Of a stretch of DNA of 43,409 bases, positions 8,679 to 16,274 are shown piece after piece. Numbering within the stretch: the first letter of the stretch is position 1; every line of letters starts with the position of its first letter. Below the pieces are notes generated by a model. It saw nothing but the letters and a program-made list of their open reading frames with translations, did no database searches and was not told the DNA's origin. The stretch comes from DATEVL01 sp035471625 (GTDB lineage: Bacteria > Chloroflexota > Anaerolineae > Anaerolineales > E44-bin32): contig DATIPT010000024.1 of assembly GCA_035471625.1 (NCBI GenBank), positions 1 to 43,409 of the forward strand, given 5' to 3'. Made by a program: the position numbers and the translations under genes.

Positions 8679-10183
8679 TGCCGTTCGCCCTTCGTGGCCG
8701 TCCCGTTGGCCGAGGCAATCAGGTCGGCTGTGATCTTGGCCGACGAGAGCACGCCCGGAAGTCCGGCGCCCGGGTGGGTTCCGGCGCCGACCAGGTAGAG
8801 ATTCTCGAACTCCTCCGAGCGGTTGTGCGGCCGGAACCAGGCCGACTGAGTCAGGATCGGTTCGATCGAGAAGGCCGATCCCTGGAAGCTGCGCAGGGTT
8901 CCGGCGAAGTGGGCCGGGTCGATCCAGTGCTCGGTGACGAGGTTGGCGCGCAAGTCGGGGAGGAAGTGCGCCTCGAGGTGGTCCAGGATTCGGTCCTTGT
9001 AATGCGGAGCGGTCTCGGCCCAATCGACCGGCGCCTCCAGATTCGGAACGGGCGATAGGACGTAGAAGGCTTCGTGGCCCTCCGGTGCCAGGGACGGGTC
9101 GGTGAGTGTCGGCATGTGGAGGTAGAGCGAGAAATCGTCGGCCAGGATCTTGCGCTTGAAGATGTCGTCCAGCAGGCCACGGTAGCGCGGTCCCAAGATG
9201 ATGTTGTGGTGCGCCAGGTCGGCGGCCGTATACCGCCGCCGGGTGCCGAAGTACAACACGAACAGGGACATGCTGTGATGCATGCGTTCGATTCGCCGAT
9301 CGGTGAACTTGCGCCGGTGACGGGCCGGGATCAAGGCACGGTAGGTGTTGGCCATATCACCGTTCGAGATGACCGCGTCGGCGCGGTGGGTCGTGCCGTC
9401 GGCCAGGCGGACCCCCCGGACGCGGCGATCGCGAACCAGGATCTCTTCGACCGGGGCGTCGAGGTGGATCCGAACTCCGAGCTCTCCGGCCAGCTTGCCG
9501 AGCGCCTCGATGATCGCCCCGGTGCCGCCCATGGCGTAATGGACGCCCCACTCGCGCTCGAGGTAGTGGATCAGGGAGTAAATCGACGTCGTCTGGAAGG
9601 GATTGCCGCCGACGAGCAGCGGGTGGAACGAGAAGCACTGCCGCAAGAACTCGTCCTGGATGAATCCGGAGACATAGGGGTAGACGTTGCGGTAGGACTG
9701 GAGGCGGATCAGATCCGGGGCGACGCGCAGCATATCGCTGACGTGCAGAAACGGCCGGTCGGCAAGCTCGACGAACCCCTTCTCGAAGATCGCCTGGGTC
9801 GTGGCGATGAAGCGGTGGTAGCCCTCGACGTCCGAAGGGTTCCACTTGCGGATCTGTTCGTCGATGAAGGCCGGGTCGGAGTTGTAGTCCAGGAAGCGAC
9901 CATCGGGATGGAAGATGCGGTAGTACGGATGCAGAGGGACGAAGGCGACGTAGTCCTCGCGGCGACGCCCGGCCAGGGCGAAGAGTTCGTCGAATAGGAA
10001 AGGCGCGGTAATGACCGTCGGGCCGCCGTCGAAGGTGAATCCGTCCTGGCGGTAGACGTAGGCGCGGCCGCCAAGCTGGTCGCGCGCCTCGAATAGCTCG
10101 ACCTCGTTCCCCTGCGCGGCGAGACGAATGGCGGCCGCCAGGCCGCCGAAGCCGCCGCCAATGACGAGGATCCGGCCGGTCAA
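8675..10183 (-). CDS. crtI: Phytoene desaturase (CrtI type)
   Basis: A 502-residue FAD-dependent desaturase/isomerase that converts phytoene to lycopene or a related polyene. The N-terminal dinucleotide motif GGGFGGLAAAIRLA is at 9-22, with GGRAYVYRQDGFTFDGGPTV shortly after. The C-terminal CrtI signature is NLYLVGAGTHPGAGLPGVL, ending with SSAKITADLI. I place the start at a TTG (10183) in a TTGA overlap with the preceding stop, because a strong site (GGAGGAG) lies about 5 bases upstream and the FAD motif begins right after. The larger open frame upstream is a shadow in the neighbouring gene. It acts at the membrane surface and feeds lycopene cyclase encoded downstream. Confidence 0.95.
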   Translation of the reverse strand: MTGRILVIGGGFGGLAAAIRLAAQGNEVELFEARDQLGGRAYVYRQDGFTFDGGPTVITAPFLFDELFALAGRRREDYVAFVPLHPYYRIFHPDGRFLDYNSDPAFIDEQIRKWNPSDVEGYHRFIATTQAIFEKGFVELADRPFLHVSDMLRVAPDLIRLQSYRNVYPYVSGFIQDEFLRQCFSFHPLLVGGNPFQTTSIYSLIHYLEREWGVHYAMGGTGAIIEALGKLAGELGVRIHLDAPVEEILVRDRRVRGVRLADGTTHRADAVISNGDMANTYRALIPARHRRKFTDRRIERMHHSMSLFVLYFGTRRRYTAADLAHHNIILGPRYRGLLDDIFKRKILADDFSLYLHMPTLTDPSLAPEGHEAFYVLSPVPNLEAPVDWAETAPHYKDRILDHLEAHFLPDLRANLVTEHWIDPAHFAGTLRSFQGSAFSIEPILTQSAWFRPHNRSEEFENLYLVGAGTHPGAGLPGVLSSAKITADLIASANGTATKGERQ

Positions 10184-10866
10184 CGCGTCTCCTCCGGGGG
10201 GCTCACGGGGAAGGAACTCAGGTCCAGGGTTCGTTCGCGGGTCTCGGCGCCGGCTTGCGCCGAAGCGTGGGCGCGCCCCGACCGCTCGAGGGTCAGAGTG
10301 CCGCGGCCGCCGCGATTGTCGGCGAACTCGAGGGAACCGTAGGCCCGAATGCGAGTGCCGCGGAACAGGCCGATAGCGAGTTCGCTGGTGAGGGTGCCCG
10401 AAAGCCGGACGATGTAGTCCTTGTCGGCCGTGGCGAATTCGAACTGGCTGGGGGCCGGCATCCCCAGGCCGCGCAGTCCGACGGTGGTCCCCAGGATCTT
10501 CTCTCGTCCGTCGAACTTGGCCCCGTCGGCGAGATGGACCTCGGTGCGAATGTCGTAGTGGGGCGTTTGGCCGATGAGCTTGGCCGAGACCCTGGCGCCC
10601 GTCCTTGGATCCGGTTCGGCGACCTCGTCGCCGACGGCATTGAACGTCGGCTGGTAGTACGCCGGGCCGTAGGAGGTCGACGAGGCGGCGGCGTACAGGG
10701 CGATGTCGAGCAGGGCCTCCGCCTGCCGGCCGGCCTTGAGGTGGCGAAGGGCCGACTCGAGCATCCCCGTCTTGTGCATCCGGCGGACGACGTATCCCAG
10801 AAGGGAGGTCCCCTGTTTCGGGAGTTCGTACCGAGTGGTCTCTGGGGTATCCATGAGGGCGTTCAA
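10180..10866 (-). CDS. Protein of unknown function in the carotenoid operon
   Basis: A 228-residue protein I do not recognise. It is helical at the N-terminus (LLGYVVRRMHKTGMLESALRH) and predicted beta-rich afterwards, with alternating strands such as AKFDGREKILGTTVGLRG and IVRLSGTLTSELAIGLFRG, which could form a lipocalin-like barrel. There is no signal peptide or membrane helix. A TTG at 10866 overlaps the SRPBCC stop (TTGA) and has GGAG five bases upstream; an ATG at 10854 is the alternative but has no ribosome site. It is sandwiched between an SRPBCC protein and crtI. A beta-barrel binder or cyclase-like role on a hydrophobic compound is conceivable but not shown. Confidence 0.8.
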   Translation of the reverse strand: MNALMDTPETTRYELPKQGTSLLGYVVRRMHKTGMLESALRHLKAGRQAEALLDIALYAAASSTSYGPAYYQPTFNAVGDEVAEPDPRTGARVSAKLIGQTPHYDIRTEVHLADGAKFDGREKILGTTVGLRGLGMPAPSQFEFATADKDYIVRLSGTLTSELAIGLFRGTRIRAYGSLEFADNRGGRGTLTLERSGRAHASAQAGAETRERTLDLSSFPVSPPEETR

Positions 10867-11351
10867 CCATTCTCCGAGGCGCGGGGGGTTGCGCCTCTGG
10901 ACCGGGGCCATCCAAGTGAAAGGCGCATGACCAGGCTCCGGTACGTGAAGAGCGCGAACAGCATCGGGGGCGCGAAGAGCGTGCGCGTCAGCAGGCCGGA
11001 CCACCCGGAATCGTGCTGGTAGTCGATGTGCTCGACGATGCGCGATCCGCCGCGCCGATCGGGTTCGTAGCGGTGGCGGTGGATCCAGGAGCGGAACGGT
11101 CCGGCCTCCTGGATATCGGTGAAGCCGCCTTGCGGGTCGACGTCCACATGAAGCGCCGTCCAGCGGACCGGGATGAAGCCGAACCACAGGGTGAACTCGG
11201 AGATCGAACCTTCGGCCAGCGGATCCATCCGATGCATCGACATTGGGACGACGAACGGGGTCAGGCGACGGATGATGCGCGGCGCGGCGTGGAAGCGGGC
11301 GACATCTTCGACGTCGGCGGCGACCCGGGTGACCCAGTCAAGCGCGGGCAC
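10863..11351 (-). CDS. SRPBCC-family (polyketide cyclase/START-like) protein
   Basis: A 162-residue protein with the typical SRPBCC order: an initial strand WVTRVAADVEDVARFHAAP, the central FIPVRWTALHVDV strand, FTDIQEAGPFRSWIHRHRYE, then GGSRIVEHIDYQHDSGW and a long C-terminal helix. These folds bind hydrophobic ligands in a deep cavity. The GTG at 11351 is chosen because GAGGAG is 8-9 bases upstream and because family members begin about 5 residues before the first strand; the frame remains open further upstream without a ribosome site. The stop overlaps the next gene (TTGA). Ligand unknown; a carotenoid intermediate or lipid is plausible from context. Confidence 0.82.
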   Translation of the reverse strand: MPALDWVTRVAADVEDVARFHAAPRIIRRLTPFVVPMSMHRMDPLAEGSISEFTLWFGFIPVRWTALHVDVDPQGGFTDIQEAGPFRSWIHRHRYEPDRRGGSRIVEHIDYQHDSGWSGLLTRTLFAPPMLFALFTYRSLVMRLSLGWPRSRGATPRASENG

Positions 11352-11484
11352 GGCGGACTCTCCTCGCGATAGGGCGTGATGGAACAGGAACAGGGACCGG
11401 AACCGGCGCGCCGGGGCGCGGCGCAAGCGGACTGGCTTCCAGGTCCCGCGCCAGGCGGTCGAGCAGTCGGCGGAGCCAGTTCAT
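11338..11484 (-). CDS. Possible 48-residue small protein
   Basis: A short frame starts at an ATG (11484) that forms an ATGA overlap with the MFS stop, just like the confirmed junctions of this operon, and ends 14 bases inside the SRPBCC gene. It encodes an amphipathic basic helix (MNWLRRLLDRLARDLE), a proline/valine run (PVPVPVPVP) and an arginine-rich tail. The junction geometry supports translation and the spacing leaves no other gene in 11352-11480. The composition is low-complexity and there is no recognisable family, so it may simply be a linker frame. Confidence 0.4.
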   Translation of the reverse strand: MNWLRRLLDRLARDLEASPLAPRPGAPVPVPVPVPSRPIARRVRRARA

Positions 11485-12782
11485 CCCGAGGTCTCCGCCA
11501 CGGGCTGCTGCCCGGAGGTGCCGACGGGGGTCGGCGAGATCGGGCGGGATGGGATTCGCCGGATGGCAAAGATCGTGGTCCAGGCGAGCAGAATCCCGCT
11601 GACGATCCCGGGCGCCCAGGCGCCGATGTCTTGGAGCAGCCAAGCGCCGACGATCGGGGCGATGATGCGCGACAGGCTCTCAAGCGCGGCCGAGAGCCCG
11701 AGTGTCCCGCCGACTTCGTCGCGGGTCACAGACTTCGAGATCGCCGAGTTGATGACGGTGTTGAGGATCCCGCCGGCGATTGCCAGCGGGGTCACGACAA
11801 TGACCAAGGCGGCCAACGTCGGGGTGAGGGCCCAGGCGAAGAACGAGACCGCCATGATGGCGAGGCTGATGATGATCAGGCGGCCTTCGTCGACGCGGCG
11901 CGTCAGCGCCGGAATCCCGCCTCCCTGCACGACGACGGCCAGGATGCCGACATACGTCAGGATGAAGCCGGTCGTCTGGATCTCCAACCCAAGACGCGCC
12001 TGGGCGAAGAGCACGAAGATCGTCTGGAACATGGCGAAGCCCAACCCGAAGAACAGGCGCACATGGAGCAGGGGTCCGAGGCGCGGCCGACGGAGGGCTT
12101 CGCGAAGGGCTGAGAGTGAGAACGATGCTCGCGGCCGGGTCTCGAGTTCGGCCCGCCGTTCGGCATCGAGTGACTCGGGGAGGAACAGGAACACCATGAC
12201 CAGGTTGACGGTGGCGAGCACGGCGGCGGCAAGGGCCGGGACGGCGTAGCCGAAGGTTGCCAGCGAGCCGCCGACCGCCGGCCCGATGATGAACCCGAGT
12301 CCGAAGGCGGCCCCAATCAGTCCGAGGCCCCGCGCCCGGTTCTGTTCGTCGGTGACGTCGGTGATGTAGGCCTGGGCCACCGAGATGTTCCCGCCGGTCA
12401 AGCCGTCGAGCAGGCGGCTCAGGAAAAGGAAGGCGAGGACGAGCCCCGAGGCGCTGGCCAGACTGAACCGGTCTGCCAGGCCCTCACCCATGGCGGGCGC
12501 GAAGGCCATCAGCAGGAATCCGATGACCGTTCCGGCGATGCTCGCAAGGAGCACGGGTCGCCGCCCGAGGCGGTCGGAGAGCCGGCCCAGGATGGGCGCG
12601 CCGATGAACTGCGCCGCGGCGTAGGTGGCGACCAGCAGGCCGATCAGGGCTGCGCCGGCGCCGTAGGCCTCGGCGTAGTACGGAAGCAGCGGAAGGATCA
12701 GGCTGAAGCCGAGCAGGTCGACGAAGACGACCAGGATGACCGACGCCAGGCGGGGGGAACGGGAAGAGGATGGGAGTGTCAC
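11481..12782 (-). CDS. MFS transporter, TetA/multidrug-like
   Basis: A 433-residue protein with about 12 membrane helices. Motif A of the major facilitator superfamily is present between helices 2 and 3 (GRLSDRLGRRPVLL at about 66-79), and helix 5 has the antiporter-type GAAFGLGFIIGPAVGG segment. Together these fit the DHA1 drug:H+ antiporter group. The GTG start at 12782 overlaps the SDR stop (GTGA). It sits among carotenoid and redox genes, so export of a lipid, pigment precursor or toxic oxidation product is possible. Substrate specificity cannot be read from the sequence. Confidence 0.9.
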   Translation of the reverse strand: MTLPSSSRSPRLASVILVVFVDLLGFSLILPLLPYYAEAYGAGAALIGLLVATYAAAQFIGAPILGRLSDRLGRRPVLLASIAGTVIGFLLMAFAPAMGEGLADRFSLASASGLVLAFLFLSRLLDGLTGGNISVAQAYITDVTDEQNRARGLGLIGAAFGLGFIIGPAVGGSLATFGYAVPALAAAVLATVNLVMVFLFLPESLDAERRAELETRPRASFSLSALREALRRPRLGPLLHVRLFFGLGFAMFQTIFVLFAQARLGLEIQTTGFILTYVGILAVVVQGGGIPALTRRVDEGRLIIISLAIMAVSFFAWALTPTLAALVIVVTPLAIAGGILNTVINSAISKSVTRDEVGGTLGLSAALESLSRIIAPIVGAWLLQDIGAWAPGIVSGILLAWTTIFAIRRIPSRPISPTPVGTSGQQPVAETSG

Positions 12783-13663
12783 GCGGTCGCGCTCTCTTGA
12801 GATTGAGTCTTGAGGTAGGACGGGACGATGTGCGCCTGGATTCTGGCAGACGGCGCCCGACCCGCCAGGCGGCGCAAGATCCAGCGGAACGTGCGTGCGA
12901 GGATGGTGCCGAACCCGACCAGGCTGACAACCCGGCCAGTCTGACCGTCCGTCGCCGGCCCGGCGAGCCACGCCGCTTTGCGGGCCGGAGCTTCGGGCGG
13001 ACTGCCCCAGGCGTTGACGATGAAACCGTAGACGCCCTGGAGGTCCTGTTCCCGGCCTGCGATCACATCCGGGTGAAGAAGCAGATCCGTGAGGACGAGC
13101 CCGGGGTTGAAGGCGAAGATACTCACCCCCGAATCGCGGTACTCACGCGCCAGGGCCAGGGTAAACGACCGTACCCAGGTCTTGCTCGACCCGTAGGCCG
13201 ACTGATAGGGCGCCGGCTGGCGGTCGCCACGACCAAGGAGGTTGATGAGTTTCCCCGACCGCTTCGGCAGGAACTCGCCCAAGGCGGTCATCGATCCGTG
13301 GTAGACGCCAAGGATATTGGTCGCCACAACCTTCTCGAACGAGGACGGATCGACCTCCGCCGTCGGTCCGTAGGGAGCCGAAATCCCAGCGTTGTTGACC
13401 CAAATGTCGAACCCTCCGAAGGTCCGCCGGGCTTGCTCGGCCAATCCGGCAATCTGTGAAGGCGAGGTCACGTCGCACGCCAGCCCGGTTGAGCGGGCGC
13501 CTTGAGCCTCCAGGCGGCGGACAGCCTCCGCGACCGCCTGGGGGCTTCGGCTCCCGATCACAACTGCCGCTCCCTCAGCGCCGAAGGCTTCCGCCATCGC
13601 CAGGCCGAGCCCGCGTGAGCCTCCGGTGATGACCGCCGTCTTGCCGGAGAGAAGACCGCTCAC
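12779..13663 (-). CDS. Short-chain dehydrogenase/reductase, atypical active site
   Basis: A 294-residue classical-type SDR with a C-terminal extension. The cofactor motif TGGSRGLG is at 13-20, NNAG at 90-93 and the catalytic YGSSK at 157-161. The residue normally serine, 13 positions before the tyrosine, falls on glycine in LINLLGRGD (about Gly144), so the catalytic serine appears replaced unless the loop is shifted. The last ~45 residues (after LVGFGTILARTFRW) form a basic, partly amphipathic tail. The GTG start at 13663 overlaps the stop of the membrane protein gene (GTGA). The substrate is unknown. It could act on a quinone, lipid or carotenoid end group. Confidence 0.9.
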   Translation of the reverse strand: MSGLLSGKTAVITGGSRGLGLAMAEAFGAEGAAVVIGSRSPQAVAEAVRRLEAQGARSTGLACDVTSPSQIAGLAEQARRTFGGFDIWVNNAGISAPYGPTAEVDPSSFEKVVATNILGVYHGSMTALGEFLPKRSGKLINLLGRGDRQPAPYQSAYGSSKTWVRSFTLALAREYRDSGVSIFAFNPGLVLTDLLLHPDVIAGREQDLQGVYGFIVNAWGSPPEAPARKAAWLAGPATDGQTGRVVSLVGFGTILARTFRWILRRLAGRAPSARIQAHIVPSYLKTQSQESATA

Positions 13664-14694
13664 GCCGTTGCCTCCGCTTCTGTCGACGGTCGACGCGACC
13701 GGATCTTGCGGGCGATCCACAGGCCGCCACCGATCAGCCCGGCGAGAAGCAGGACGGCCAGGTAGTCGATGACGGGGATGCGGATGATCTCATTGAGGCG
13801 CGCCCAACCCAGCTGGCTGTAGACTCCGATCACGGCCGCCGCATAGCCGGCCAGGATCAGCAACCTTGCCCAAACCTTGAGCCCGATCCCGTGCATCTGG
13901 GTGATCACGAAGATCCCCCCGAAGCCGAAGAAGAACATCGGCCACAGACCGGCGCCTTGGGCGATGGCGACCAGCGTGCCGTGGATGAGAACCATGAACT
14001 CCAGCGCCAGGGTCCAATACCGGTTGACGTGGACCCGGGTGTACATCAGGCTCCCCTGGAGGAGGAGCAGGAACATGTAGATGAAGCCGATCAAATGACC
14101 GGGCGTCGAAACCATCGGGTGGTACCAGAAGGTGTAGATCGCCGCCCAGGCGAAGAAGTACCCGTGGTAGGTGCGGGCCCAGCGGACGATCTCCTGGCCC
14201 AGCGGAAGCTTCTTGCCCCAGAACATGCCCCGCCGGTTGTTCTCCATCAGGAGAACCCAGACGAGCAGGACGATGACCGATCCCTGGGAAGAGAAGATCG
14301 AGACGTCCTGGGCCAGTCCGTCGTACCAGATGTGGGTCTGAATCAGGTGCAGGACGATGAAGACGGCGGTCGTCGCCAGGGCGATGATGTTGATCGGCTG
14401 CAGGCCGGTGCTGTACTTGCGGACCCGGGTCTGTCCGTAGTAGATCAGGCCCCAGGCCGTCACCTGATGGAGCAAGTACAGGCCCCAGACGGAGACGCGC
14501 GTCCAGAACGTGGGCTCCGGCAGCTTCCAGTAGTACCAGGCGGCGCCCTGGTCCGGCAGGAGCTCGATCGCGTCGAGCCGCGGTCCGAGCCAGGCGATCA
14601 AGGCTGTGAACCCCAGGCTGAAGGCGATCCCGCCCCACAGGGCTACGATGTCCCAGCGGCGCGGGCGAGTTGGAGTAGCGGCGGCGGTTGTCAT
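13660..14694 (-). CDS. Polytopic membrane protein of unknown function
   Basis: A 344-residue protein with about nine predicted membrane helices and unusually many aromatic and histidine residues in or next to them: YYWKLPEPTFW, HLIQTHIWYDG, ARTYHGYFFAWAAIYTFWYH, STPGHLIGFIYMF, VLIHGTLVAIAQG and ITQMHGIGLK. The spaced histidines could bind heme or metal, or quinone, but no known motif was recognised. The ATG overlaps the stop of the selenoprotein-like gene (ATGA), and its own stop overlaps the SDR start, so the three are translated together. This argues for a shared redox task. I know no family name for it with confidence. Confidence 0.85.
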   Translation of the reverse strand: MTTAAATPTRPRRWDIVALWGGIAFSLGFTALIAWLGPRLDAIELLPDQGAAWYYWKLPEPTFWTRVSVWGLYLLHQVTAWGLIYYGQTRVRKYSTGLQPINIIALATTAVFIVLHLIQTHIWYDGLAQDVSIFSSQGSVIVLLVWVLLMENNRRGMFWGKKLPLGQEIVRWARTYHGYFFAWAAIYTFWYHPMVSTPGHLIGFIYMFLLLLQGSLMYTRVHVNRYWTLALEFMVLIHGTLVAIAQGAGLWPMFFFGFGGIFVITQMHGIGLKVWARLLILAGYAAAVIGVYSQLGWARLNEIIRIPVIDYLAVLLLAGLIGGGLWIARKIRSRRPSTEAEATA

Positions 14695-15293
14695 GTCTTC
14701 ACCTCATCGAGCATGGCCTGCGCTGCCTGGATCAGGTCTCGAATCTCCGGGTCATCTCCTGGGAAGCGGGCGTAGTGGGCGTAGCGGATGGTTCCGCTTG
14801 AGTCGACGAGGAAGGTGCCGGAAAGCACCCGGGCATCCCCCGTGGCCTTCCCTTGCATGTGGCCGCCCGACGCAGCTTTCAACGCGGCAGTGTACATGCC
14901 CGGCTGAACCAGCGTATCTGCGCCGGCACGGCCGATGCCGTAGGCGGCGTGGGCCTCGGCCGTCGGTCGCGACAGGCAAGTCGCGCTCGGCGCCAGGCGC
15001 GGGCCGAAGTAGGCGGCATGTTTGGGCTCTCCAAGACCGATAGCAACAACCTTCACTCCCACTCCTTCAAACTCCGACCGATGCTGCTCCAACTGAGCAA
15101 GCCAATTGCGACAGAACAGTCAACCGAAATGCCGCAGGAACGTCAGGACCATCGGACCGCGGCTCCAGATCTCCGAAAGCGACACCGAGTTCCCATCAGG
15201 ATCGAAGGCCTTCACATCGGGCGCCGGATCTCCAGGTACAAGACGATCGGCGCGGACCTTGGAAGCGGGCCAGGGCATCGGTTCAGCTTGCAT
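14691..15293 (-). CDS. SelU/PRXL2-like peroxiredoxin, probable selenoprotein (TGA = Sec58)
   Basis: The frame 15293-14691 encodes 200 residues of an AhpC/TSA (PRXL2, SelU-type) thioredoxin-fold protein interrupted by one TGA at 15122-15120. Upstream, 57 residues give a typical start (DRLVPGDPAPDVKAFDPDG, then MVLTFLRHFG); downstream the fold continues (LFCRNWLAQLEQH, VKVVAIGLGE, LSGTFLVDSSGTIRYAHYAR). The TGA falls exactly where relatives have the first cysteine of HFGCxFCR, giving U58-L-F-C61. A hairpin suited to bacterial SECIS follows. The ATG at 15293 has GAGGG 8 bases upstream and overlaps the regulator gene by 11 bases; ATG 15278 is an alternative without a ribosome site. If TGA is read as stop, a TTG at 15092 would give an inactive 133-residue fragment. 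No selA, selB or selC is in the window. Confidence 0.82.
15083..15102 (-). promoter_or_regulatory. SECIS-like hairpin for UGA recoding
   Basis: On the minus strand the RNA reads GCUUGCUCAGUUGGAGCAGC starting 18 bases after the UGA. It folds as GC-(U bulge)-UGCUC / loop AGUUG / GAGCA-GC, seven pairs with one bulged U and a 5-base loop. The loop carries G as its second base followed by U, and begins 25 bases after the UGA. Bacterial SECIS elements are known to lie immediately downstream of the UGA, within the coding sequence, with a short stem and a G/GU in the apical loop about 16-37 bases away, so geometry and loop both fit. Fold energy was not computed. Confidence 0.65.
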
Positions 15294-16212
15294 GCGAAGC
15301 CCTCAGAAGCATAGTGTCGAGTTCGTACAGAGATTCGCTGAGCGGACCGGTCAGGATCAGGGCTCCGTCCGGGCGGGGTCCTCCGGCGAGGAACGCCTGG
15401 CCTCCCACGACGAGGGCCGGCGATTGGGCCGGAAGCCGTCGCGGGAGCGCGGCAAGTTGCGCGAGCGTCTCGGGCGCAAGGCGACAAGCGGCGGAGATCA
15501 AGAGGGCATGCGGCCGGATGCGGACCGCCGCCCGTTCGAGTTCGTCAAGCGGAAGGTTGGGCCCCAGATAGTGCACACTCCAGCCTCGACGGCGCAGTCC
15601 GACCAGTACCATCAGCACTCCGATCTGGTGTTCATCACCGGGTGCGCAGGCGGCCAGCACTCTCCCCGGCCGCCATGGGTCTGGCGAGGCCGAGTACAGG
15701 AGCATCAACTGACGCAGGAACAGGGCGCTGGCGAAGTGTTCTGCGGCGATCGAGAGGCGCCCGCCGATCCACTCGGCCCCGAGCCAGGCCAGGGTCCGCC
15801 CGATCAGGGAATCCATGACGTCCTCGACCGGGTACAGCACCGAGGCCTGGCGCAAGACACCCGTGGCCTCGCGTTCGTCGAAGCGCGAAATCGCCTGAAT
15901 GAGCCGTTCGGAGAACTGGTCGAACGGATCCTGGTCTGGGAGTCGTGTCGGGACCAATGGCCGGAGCAGTCCTTCGACGGCCAAACCGATTCGCACGCCG
16001 TCGTCGGTGCGGGCCTTGATCCGGCGGAGCGTCTCGAGATCCGCCTGGGAGTAGAGTCGGTACCCGTTCGCCGCCCGCCTCGGGCGCGGGATGCCATGAC
16101 GACGCTCCCAGGCGCGAAGCGTTGCCGGGCTCATCCCAAGGAGCTGGGCCGCTTCCCGGACGCCGAGGTAGGGCTCCGCGCCAGCCATGTCAGGTGTAGA
16201 TTCGCTGCTCAT
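15283..16212 (-). CDS. carH: CarH/LitR-like B12-dependent MerR photoreceptor regulator (copy 1)
   Basis: A 309-residue regulator with three parts. A MerR winged-helix domain (about 15-75: LGVREAAQLLGMSPATLRAW, ERRHGIPRPRRAANGYRLYS). A helical-bundle B12 cap (about 95-175) with the light-sensing motif W148-x9-E158-H159. A Rossmann B12 domain whose GDEHQIG (193-198) gives the lower-ligand His195. In CarH, adenosylcobalamin tetramerises the protein on DNA in the dark and light releases it. All three diagnostic motifs are present, so photosensing is likely. It lies directly upstream of the selenoprotein-like gene and 62 bases after its paralogue, at the head of the carotenoid-photolyase operon. 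Autoregulation is expected. Confidence 0.92.
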   Translation of the reverse strand: MSSESTPDMAGAEPYLGVREAAQLLGMSPATLRAWERRHGIPRPRRAANGYRLYSQADLETLRRIKARTDDGVRIGLAVEGLLRPLVPTRLPDQDPFDQFSERLIQAISRFDEREATGVLRQASVLYPVEDVMDSLIGRTLAWLGAEWIGGRLSIAAEHFASALFLRQLMLLYSASPDPWRPGRVLAACAPGDEHQIGVLMVLVGLRRRGWSVHYLGPNLPLDELERAAVRIRPHALLISAACRLAPETLAQLAALPRRLPAQSPALVVGGQAFLAGGPRPDGALILTGPLSESLYELDTMLLRASHAS

Positions 16213-16219
16213 AAATCAA

Positions 16220-16248
16220 ACCATAGCGGGTTGGACCGCTTCGTTCAA
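16220..16248 (-). promoter_or_regulatory. Candidate promoter before carH copy 1
   Basis: On the minus strand TTGAAC (16248-16243) and TATGGT (16225-16220) are separated by exactly 17 bases, a good sigma-70 arrangement. Transcription would start at about 16213, one base before the ATG at 16212, which would make the mRNA leaderless; indeed no ribosome site is seen before this gene. TTATACA lies just upstream of the -35 (about 16261-16255) and resembles one half of the operator proposed at 17254-17270. Confidence 0.4.
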
Positions 16249-16274
16249 CCTTTTGTATAAGGTTGCCCGATTGG

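Noticed and set aside
14691..15092. Separate 133-residue AhpC-like gene starting after the TGA
   Set aside because: It would begin at a TTG without ribosome site, lack the active-site motif and first strands of the fold; the in-frame 5' half is intact, so recoding explains the data better than a truncated gene.
15120..15122. The TGA as a simple nonsense mutation or sequencing error
   Set aside because: Not excluded, but its position exactly at the redox cysteine of UxxC plus the SECIS-like hairpin make coincidence unlikely.
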